Shown here in pieces: positions 33,467 to 38,652 of a stretch of 38,652 nucleotides of DNA. Within the stretch, counting starts at the first letter, position 1, and each line of letters begins with the position of its first letter. Source of the stretch: Prochloraceae cyanobacterium. Lineage in GTDB: Bacteria > Cyanobacteriota > Cyanobacteriia > Cyanobacteriales > JASJDA01. Under the pieces are notes generated by a model. That model did no database searches, had not been told where the DNA came from, and was given only the letters and a program-made list of their open reading frames with translations. The stretch lies in contig JASJDA010000033.1 of the NCBI GenBank assembly GCA_030065755.1, forward strand, positions 1-38,652. The letters run 5' to 3'. The position numbers were made by a program, and so were the translations under genes.

Positions 33467-36400
33467 ATGAGTAGAGAAAATAATCACAAACCTAATGCAG
33501 ATTTGCTTGACACTCCTTATAAAGGGCTGGAGCCTTACTCTGAAGCTGATGCACTTTTCTTCTTTGGGCGAGAGGACGAGTGGGAAACTATTGTAGATAA
33601 CTTGATGGCAACAAGATTAACGCTACTCTACGGTGTCAGTGGTGTAGGAAAGACTTCTCTCCTGCGGGCTGGTGTCGCTTATCACCTGCGGCAGGATGCA
33701 AAGAAAAACCTAGCTGAATACGGTACGCCTGAGTTCGCTGTGGTCCTATTCAATTCTTGGCAAGATGACGATCTTCTAGCAGGTTTGGTCAAACAAGTGG
33801 AAACAGAAATCAAGAGTCTTTTGGATGGGAAAACTTTTGAACCCTTGCCGTCACTAGAGCTTGACAAAATCTTAGAAGAATGGGCAAAACGTCTCGATGA
33901 GGAAGAGGGTGGTGGGGACCTATTTATCATTCTCGATCAGTTTGAGGACTACTTCCTTTATCACCCCAATGAAAAAGGGACTGGAACTTTTGCCGAGCAG
34001 TTTCCTCGTGCTATTAATCGGCCAGATCTACCTGTTAATTTCCTTATTTCTATCCGTGAGGATTCTCTGGCAAAACTGGATTTTTTTAAAACCAGCATTC
34101 CAAATCTCTTTAATAATTACTTACGTGTTAAACATCTTGATGCCAACTCAGCATATGATGCCATCTCTAAACCTATTAAGGCTTATAATCACTATCTTTC
34201 CTGTTATGAAGACAAAATAAATATCGGCGAAGACTTGATTAAAGTCGTAATAGACCAAGTTAGTCAGGTTGTTAAAGAGAGTAATGGACTTGGAATCCCA
34301 AAGAAATCTAGAGCTGAGTTAGAGAAACAGATTGAAGCGCCCTATTTACAATTGGTGATGGAATCCCTTTGGAAAGAGGAAATAGAAAATAAGCATGGAG
34401 ACTCTCTCAGACTTAAAACATTACTTGACATGGGAGGTGCAAAACAAATTGTCAGGAATCACCTGAATAACCAAATGGCATCTCTGAACGAAGATGAAAA
34501 GAAGGCTGCAACAAAATTTTTCCAATACTTGGTAACACCATCTGGTAACAAGATTGCCTACCCTGTTCTCGATCTGGTAGAACTGACAAGACTGGACGAA
34601 ACACAACTCAAAAATTTGCTAGAGAAACTCTCTAGCGGAAGGCAACGTATTCTTCGCCCAGTTGGACCACCATCTAGCAAACCAGATCTAGAACGCTATG
34701 AGATTTTTCACGACGTACTGGCTTCGGCAGTTCTAGAGTGGCGAAGGGAATACTTGGAGCGAAAGACTTTGATTGAAAATATAGTCAAGCAACTAGAGCT
34801 GGAGGGGGAAAGAGCTTTACAGCAGTTCGAGTCTTCGCAGCTAGAAGCTTTACTCACAGCGATGCGGGCTGGGCAACAGTTGAAAGATTATATTAAGGAT
34901 GGGCTCTTACCCAAAGACTATTATACTCCCAGATTAAGGGTTGCCCTGCAGAAGATTCTCAACAACATCCGAGAGCGAAATCAATTTCAAGGTCATTCGG
35001 GAGCAGTTTGGAGTATCAGCTTTAGCCCAGATGGGCAGCAGCTAGCCACTGGCTCTGCCGACGGCACTGCACGCTTGTGGGACTTACAGGGCAAGCAACT
35101 GACCGAATTTATAGGTCATGAAAGCACAGTCTGGAGCGTTAGTTTTAGTCCTGATGGACAGCAACTAGCTACCGGCTCCTGGGATGGTACAGCGCGTCTG
35201 TGGGACTTACAGGGCAAGCAACTACAAAAATTCAAAGGCCACACGGGTTGGATCTGCAGCGTCAATTTTAGCTCAGATGGGCAGCAGCTAGCCACTAGCT
35301 CTGCTGACGGTACAGCGTGTCTGTGGGACTTGCAGGGCAAGCAACTACAAAAATTCAAAGGCCACACGGGCTGGGTCTGGAGCGTCAATTTTAGCCCCGA
35401 TGGGCAGTGCCTCGCTACCGCCTCAGCTGACGGTACTGCGCGTCTGTGGGACTTACAGGGCGAGCAGCTGGTTGAATTCCCAGTAGTACACTTAGGCTCA
35501 GTCTATAGCGTCAGTTTTAGCCCCGATGGGCAGTGCCTCGCTACCGCCTCAGGGGATGGCACTGCGCGCCTATGGAACTTACAGGGCCACCTACTGCAAG
35601 AATTTAAAGGCCATCAGAGCTGGCTCTATAGCGTTAGTTTTAGCCCAAATGGTCAGCAGCTAGCCACCAGCTCCTGGAATGGCGCGACCCGCCTGTGGAA
35701 CTTACAGGGCCACCTACTGCAAGAATTCAAAGGCCATAGGGCTTGGGTTTCAAGCGTCAGTTTTAGCCCAAATGGGCAGCAGCTAGCCACCGCCTCAGCT
35801 GACGGCACTGCACGCCTCTGGGATCTGCAGAGCAAGCTACTAGCTGAATTCAAGGGTCATAGGGCTTGGGTTTTAAGCGTCAGTTTTAGCCCCAATGGGC
35901 AGCAACTAGCCACCGCCTCAGCTGACGGCACTGCACGACTCTGGGATCTGCAAAGCAAGCAACTGCAAAAATTCGAAGGTCACGAGGGCGAGGTCTTAAG
36001 CATCAGTTTTAGCCCAGATGGACAGCAGCTAGCCACTGCCTCAGCTGACGAAACTGCACGCCTCTGGGACTTACAGGGCAAACAGCTAGTTGAATTTATA
36101 GGACATCAAGGCTGGATCTGGAGCATCAGTTTTAGCCCCAATGGGCAGCAACTAGCCACCGCCGCAGCTGATGGCACTGCACGCTTGTGGGACTTACAAG
36201 GTAAGCAGCTGGTTGAATTTAAAGACCATCAAGGCTTGGTTTTAAGCGTCAGTTTTAGCCCTGATGGGCAACAGCTAGCCAGCAGTTCCCTGGACGGCAC
36301 TGCACGCTTGTGGGACTTACAGGGCAAGCAGCTAGTTGAATTCATAGGACATCGGGGTGCAGTTTGGAGCGTCAGTTTTAGCCCAGATGGGCAGCAACTA

Positions 36401-36769
36401 GCTACCAGCTCCTGGGATGGTACTGCACGCCTCTGGGACTTACAGGGCCACCTACTGCAAGAATTCAAAGGCCATAGGGCTTGGGTTTTAAGCGTCAATT
36501 TTAGCTCGGACGGCCAACAGCTGGCCACCGCCTCAGCTGACGGCACTGCACGCCTCTGGGACTTACAAGGCAAACAGTTGGACGAATTCAAAGACCATGA
36601 GGATTCGGTCATCTATAGCGTCAGTTTTAGCTCTGATGGGCAGCAGCTAGCCACTGGCTCATCCGACGGCACTGCTAAGCTATGGCGAATTGAAGATTTC
36701 GACCAACTAATGAAAAGGGGTTGGGATTGGCTCAAAGACTATTTTGCTAACTTTCCCAATAGGACTTAA
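33467..36769 (+). CDS. nSTAND1-type NTPase with 14 WD40 repeats
   Basis: The 1100-residue protein begins TPYKGLEPYSEADALFFFGR E, the usual lead into an nSTAND1 NTPase. Walker A is GVSGVGKTS (56-64) and Walker B LFIILDQFED (152-161). A helical region runs to about 500, and from residue 505 there are 14 WD40 repeats of about 41 residues (SVSFSPDGQQLATASADGTA RLWDLQGKQL type), enough for two seven-bladed propellers. STAND proteins are signal-controlled switches; the propellers would sense a ligand and the NTPase would activate a partner, here probably the SIR2-like protein or the downstream enzyme. No effector domain is fused to it, which fits an effector supplied in trans. The gap to the SIR2 gene is 91 bases and to the next gene 18. 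Confidence 0.88.
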   Translation: MSRENNHKPNADLLDTPYKGLEPYSEADALFFFGREDEWETIVDNLMATRLTLLYGVSGVGKTSLLRAGVAYHLRQDAKKNLAEYGTPEFAVVLFNSWQDDDLLAGLVKQVETEIKSLLDGKTFEPLPSLELDKILEEWAKRLDEEEGGGDLFIILDQFEDYFLYHPNEKGTGTFAEQFPRAINRPDLPVNFLISIREDSLAKLDFFKTSIPNLFNNYLRVKHLDANSAYDAISKPIKAYNHYLSCYEDKINIGEDLIKVVIDQVSQVVKESNGLGIPKKSRAELEKQIEAPYLQLVMESLWKEEIENKHGDSLRLKTLLDMGGAKQIVRNHLNNQMASLNEDEKKAATKFFQYLVTPSGNKIAYPVLDLVELTRLDETQLKNLLEKLSSGRQRILRPVGPPSSKPDLERYEIFHDVLASAVLEWRREYLERKTLIENIVKQLELEGERALQQFESSQLEALLTAMRAGQQLKDYIKDGLLPKDYYTPRLRVALQKILNNIRERNQFQGHSGAVWSISFSPDGQQLATGSADGTARLWDLQGKQLTEFIGHESTVWSVSFSPDGQQLATGSWDGTARLWDLQGKQLQKFKGHTGWICSVNFSSDGQQLATSSADGTACLWDLQGKQLQKFKGHTGWVWSVNFSPDGQCLATASADGTARLWDLQGEQLVEFPVVHLGSVYSVSFSPDGQCLATASGDGTARLWNLQGHLLQEFKGHQSWLYSVSFSPNGQQLATSSWNGATRLWNLQGHLLQEFKGHRAWVSSVSFSPNGQQLATASADGTARLWDLQSKLLAEFKGHRAWVLSVSFSPNGQQLATASADGTARLWDLQSKQLQKFEGHEGEVLSISFSPDGQQLATASADETARLWDLQGKQLVEFIGHQGWIWSISFSPNGQQLATAAADGTARLWDLQGKQLVEFKDHQGLVLSVSFSPDGQQLASSSLDGTARLWDLQGKQLVEFIGHRGAVWSVSFSPDGQQLATSSWDGTARLWDLQGHLLQEFKGHRAWVLSVNFSSDGQQLATASADGTARLWDLQGKQLDEFKDHEDSVIYSVSFSSDGQQLATGSSDGTAKLWRIEDFDQLMKRGWDWLKDYFANFPNRT
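34979..36695 (+). repeat. 123-bp tandem repeats encoding the WD40 array
   Basis: Fourteen in-frame repeats of about 123 bases are highly similar at the DNA level: AGCGTCAGTTTTAGCCC, GGGCAGCAGCTAGCCAC and TGGGACTTACAGGGCAAGCA recur almost unchanged. Neighbouring and distant units share whole blocks (for example KGHRAW units 7, 8 and 13). This suggests recent duplication or gene conversion, and copy number is likely to vary between strains. Confidence 0.9.
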
Positions 36770-36787
36770 ACAATTCTTAAAGTAAAA

Positions 36788-37948
36788 ATGAGCTCATCCA
36801 ATATTGATAAACTCCAAAATTTTCTGAACAGCTACAAGATAAAATACATAACCATCAGCCATTCACTTGCTTATACAACGCAAGAACTTGCGAACTATAA
36901 ATCTACGCTAGGAATGGATTTAATTGAAGCTGTATTGGTAGAAATAAAAGACGAAAAAATAGCTATGGCTGTTGTACCAGCCAGTCTACAAATCAATCTT
37001 GGGTCTCTGCGAGAAGCTTTAGATACAACTGAGATTAAACTGCTTGAAGAAAAAAAAGTTGAGAGTTTGTTTCCAGATTGTGAGTTTGGAACAGTTCCGC
37101 CCTTCGGACATCTTTATGAAATGGAAGTTTTTTTGGCACCAGATTTGGCTCAAAATCAAGAGGTTGCATTCTATGCATTTTCTTATAATAATCTCGTTCG
37201 AATGAAATATAGCGATTTTAAAAAATTAGTGAATCCCCAAAAAGAAATTGTCTTTTTGAACAGAGCTATATATCGGGCAAATGTGACACATGTTATTCCG
37301 GAATTCGCTCGAAAAGAATTTAAAGATTCTGAGCATTGTTTTTTGGCACTGAGTTTAGAAAATGAAAGTTTTTCAACAGCAAAGTTAATAGCAATAACGG
37401 ATTGGATTAGTAAAAATTTTAAAAAATGCACGGTGATAATCGCTGATAGCCTACACCGAATTACTCTTCAAATCAATCGAGGCTTAAAGGAAAACCGAGC
37501 GCTTAATAAAGCGCTTCTTCTTGGAAGGGAGTATATAGATAAAGAAAGTGTTGTTTTTGAACGTCACGCTAACACTTGTCATTTTGATTTCGTCTTCTGC
37601 TCAGAGATTCAAAAATCAGAGGATTATTTTAAATATTACGAACAGTTACAGCATCTTTTTAGACATGATAAAAAATTTGCCAATTCAGTTGAATCTTTTG
37701 CCAGAGACTTTATTCTTCGTAACTTCGAACAAAATGCTGAATATTTTGAACGTTATGTAGAAATGTCCTGTACCTATTTACTCGAAGAATTAGCTATTTG
37801 TGCTTATCTTGTGCAATACGGTTTATCAGTAATAATTTATCCAGGTTCTTGGGGTACTATAGGAGAAATTGTTGAAGGTCATCATCCTGATGTCCCTGAT
37901 TGTCTAAAAAGAATCATCCCTGTTTCTTTACGTCTCAGGAGAAGATAA
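36788..37948 (+). CDS. YbaK-type aa-tRNA deacylase fused to a putative cyclodipeptide synthase
   Basis: The 386-residue protein has two parts. Residues 1-155 are a YbaK/ProX-type editing domain: FLNSYKIKYITISHSLAYTT, AMAVVPASLQIN, GTVPPFGHLYEMEVFLAPDL, RMKYSDFKKLVNP. Residues 178-386 resemble tRNA-dependent cyclodipeptide synthases (AlbC type). CFLALSLENESF puts Ser189 and Asn192 where AlbC has catalytic Ser37 and Asn40. YLLEEL gives Tyr330 and Glu334, matching Tyr178 and Glu182. YPG gives Tyr351-Pro352, the pair that defines the XYP subgroup. So one part removes amino acids from tRNA and the other may use charged tRNA to make a cyclic dipeptide. It starts 18 bases after the STAND gene, hence same operon. 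The first part is firm, the second moderate. Confidence 0.65.
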   Translation: MSSSNIDKLQNFLNSYKIKYITISHSLAYTTQELANYKSTLGMDLIEAVLVEIKDEKIAMAVVPASLQINLGSLREALDTTEIKLLEEKKVESLFPDCEFGTVPPFGHLYEMEVFLAPDLAQNQEVAFYAFSYNNLVRMKYSDFKKLVNPQKEIVFLNRAIYRANVTHVIPEFARKEFKDSEHCFLALSLENESFSTAKLIAITDWISKNFKKCTVIIADSLHRITLQINRGLKENRALNKALLLGREYIDKESVVFERHANTCHFDFVFCSEIQKSEDYFKYYEQLQHLFRHDKKFANSVESFARDFILRNFEQNAEYFERYVEMSCTYLLEELAICAYLVQYGLSVIIYPGSWGTIGEIVEGHHPDVPDCLKRIIPVSLRLRRR

Positions 37949-37985
37949 TGCTGCCCGCCTGGGGTATTTTTGGGGTATTTTATAT

Positions 37986-38018
37986 CTTGATTGACTAGTT
38001 TGGCACTGGTCAATCAAG
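37986..38018. terminator. Hairpin after the STAND operon
   Basis: CTTGATTGACTAG (37986-37998) and CTGGTCAATCAAG (38006-38018) pair at 12 of 13 positions, the last as G-U, around a 7-base loop. No T run follows, so termination is likely only in part. A direct repeat GGGGTATTTT lies just before it (37963-37982 region). It marks the end of the operon and the start of the degraded segment. Confidence 0.5.
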
Positions 38019-38032
38019 AGGTGTTCTCTTGC

Positions 38033-38182
38033 CAATTTCGCACCGTGAGAATGTGGGATATTAATACGGGTGAATGTCTCCATATTTGTAGCGGACATAC
38101 TAATTTAGTATATTCAGTTGCTTTTAGTATAGATGCCCAAATAGTCGCTAGCGGTTCTCAAGATCGATCGATCCGACTTTAG
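38033..38182 (+). pseudogene. WD40-repeat gene remnant
   Basis: The frame reads QFRTVRMWDINTGECLHICS GHTNLVYSVAFS, then VASGSQDRSIRL and TAG, followed by GAT ACC AAA. The usual wording is TIRLWD, so the stop is a Trp codon (TGG) changed to TAG. The repeat type (MWDINTGECL) differs from the 14-repeat array upstream, so it came from another WD40 gene. No start or other domain remains; an IS630 fragment joins it a few bases later. Confidence 0.75.
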
Positions 38183-38186
38183 GATA

Positions 38187-38266
38187 CCAAAGAATGTTAT
38201 TTTATTATTTCAACCGCCTTATTGTCCTGAGTTAAACCCAATTGAAAGACTTTGGGAATATATTAA
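38187..38266 (+). pseudogene. IS630-family transposase fragment
   Basis: The frame reads NVILLFQPPYCPELNPIERL WEYI, the C-terminal DDE motif block of IS630-type transposases (LPPYSPELNPIE) with its final Glu. It is cut off exactly where the terminal repeat of the IS1634-type element begins at 38267. The upstream part of the transposase is missing. Confidence 0.85.
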
Positions 38267-38652
38267 CCCACTTTCCGCGAGTCTTTATGTAGTGTTGTAG
38301 AAGTATATTTCTGAAAACAAAAGTAGTTGCGGCATACCCGCCCCTTATATACTAAACTGTTTAGTATAAAATTACCAAGGTTTCATCGTTGCTTTCACAA
38401 ATCAGAGCAAGATAAAATGACTCTAATAAAAAAACTTTAAAAATTTCATTTAAATGAGTCAATTAAACAATGATATTAAAATCAAAACCATAAATCATTT
38501 AGGAATAATAGCAGGCATAATAGATGAAATAGGAATAGTAGAAATAGTAAACGAACGATTAGGTATTAAACCGCAAGAAATTAGTTGAAAGTAGATTTCA
38601 TAAACAAAGCTCGTTAACGCCAAAATTTTTGACTTTTTTATTTCTTTCGCTG
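38267..38652 (+). mobile_element. Internally deleted IS1634-type element, second copy (runs off window)
   Basis: The left terminal repeat CCCACTTTCCGCGAGTC is at 38267-38283 and is identical to that of the 464-bp element. It is followed by a 170-base leader, a transposase N-terminal fragment (38454-38588), and then the same 3' untranslated sequence as at 28808-28885, inverted. The right terminal repeat lies beyond the window. The transposase middle and end have been deleted at an AATTAGTTGAAAG junction. Confidence 0.82.
38454..38588 (+). pseudogene. N-terminal fragment of IS1634-family transposase
   Basis: The 44-residue frame reads INHLGIIAGIIDEIGIVEIV and NERLGIKPQEIS, then stops. This is the DUF4277-type N-terminus of IS1634 transposases (DHLGLVAGLIDELGIVE ... 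). The stop is created by the deletion joining codon 44 to 3' untranslated sequence. The product has no catalytic residues. Confidence 0.78.

Noticed and set aside
35116-36612. Several long minus-strand open frames (90, 66 and 127 codons) opposite the WD40 array
   Set aside because: They repeat the same 41-codon pattern because the plus-strand gene is repetitive; they are antisense shadows without ribosome sites.
37991-38182. The 63-codon WD40 frame as an intact small gene
   Set aside because: Starts at TTG within a hairpin, contains just over one WD40 unit and stops where the conserved Trp codon should be.

Overview
The window is chromosomal DNA from a cyanobacterium. The evidence is the many HIP1-type GCGATCGC octamers, a bidirectional Hox NiFe-hydrogenase operon, a CP12-CBS fusion protein, COP23 and DUF1400 proteins, and Ser/Thr kinases with cyanobacterial C-terminal modules. 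I cannot fix the genus. No rRNA, tRNA or CRISPR array was seen.

Region 1 (1-1395): the 5' end of a DUF1400 alpha/beta hydrolase gene, an A/T-tract repeat, a MITE-like element, and the 3' stump of a GH13_18 sugar phosphorylase gene that begins exactly at the element's edge.

Region 2 (1396-14903, all minus strand): the metabolic core. In transcription order it reads hoxE, hoxF, an oxalate/formate-family MFS carrier, a fused NuoE-NuoF-type formate dehydrogenase beta subunit, a Cys-type Mo/W formate dehydrogenase alpha subunit, hoxU, a decayed second hoxY, intact hoxY, a CBS-CP12 regulator, hoxH, hoxW, hypA, hypB. A complete formate module (carrier, NAD/FMN subunit, catalytic subunit) thus sits inside the hydrogenase operon between hoxF and hoxU. 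The inferred role is to couple formate, NAD(H) and H2, with CP12/CBS as a redox or nucleotide sensor. hypE lies apart at 20.5-21.6 kb.

Region 3 (15.3-20.1 kb): a YidD-like protein, a membrane-anchored nucleoside hydrolase, a DoxX protein, a GHSGG-type alpha/beta hydrolase and a type II NADH dehydrogenase.

Region 4 (20.5-25.65 kb, minus): a tight gene string COP23, trypsin-like protease, second protease, Ser/Thr kinase, hypE.

Region 5 (25.9-31.6 kb): small secreted protein, degenerate Nudix protein, YjbQ, isoprenylcysteine-methyltransferase-like membrane protein, a truncated P450, a 464-bp internally deleted IS1634-type element, a kinase-FGE fusion, and about 1 kb rich in inverted repeats.

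Region 6 (32.0-37.95 kb, plus): a candidate NTPase-controlled conflict system of three genes. These are a coiled-coil/SIR2-like protein, an nSTAND1-type NTPase with 14 near-identical WD40 repeats, and a protein that joins a YbaK-type aminoacyl-tRNA deacylase domain to what looks like a tRNA-dependent cyclodipeptide synthase. It is followed by a hairpin and a graveyard of a WD40 gene stump, an IS630 stump and a second deleted IS1634-type element running off the end.

The two most interesting systems are the formate dehydrogenase embedded in the hox operon and the SIR2 / STAND-WD40 / YbaK-CDPS operon. All assignments come from reading motifs; no database search was run.
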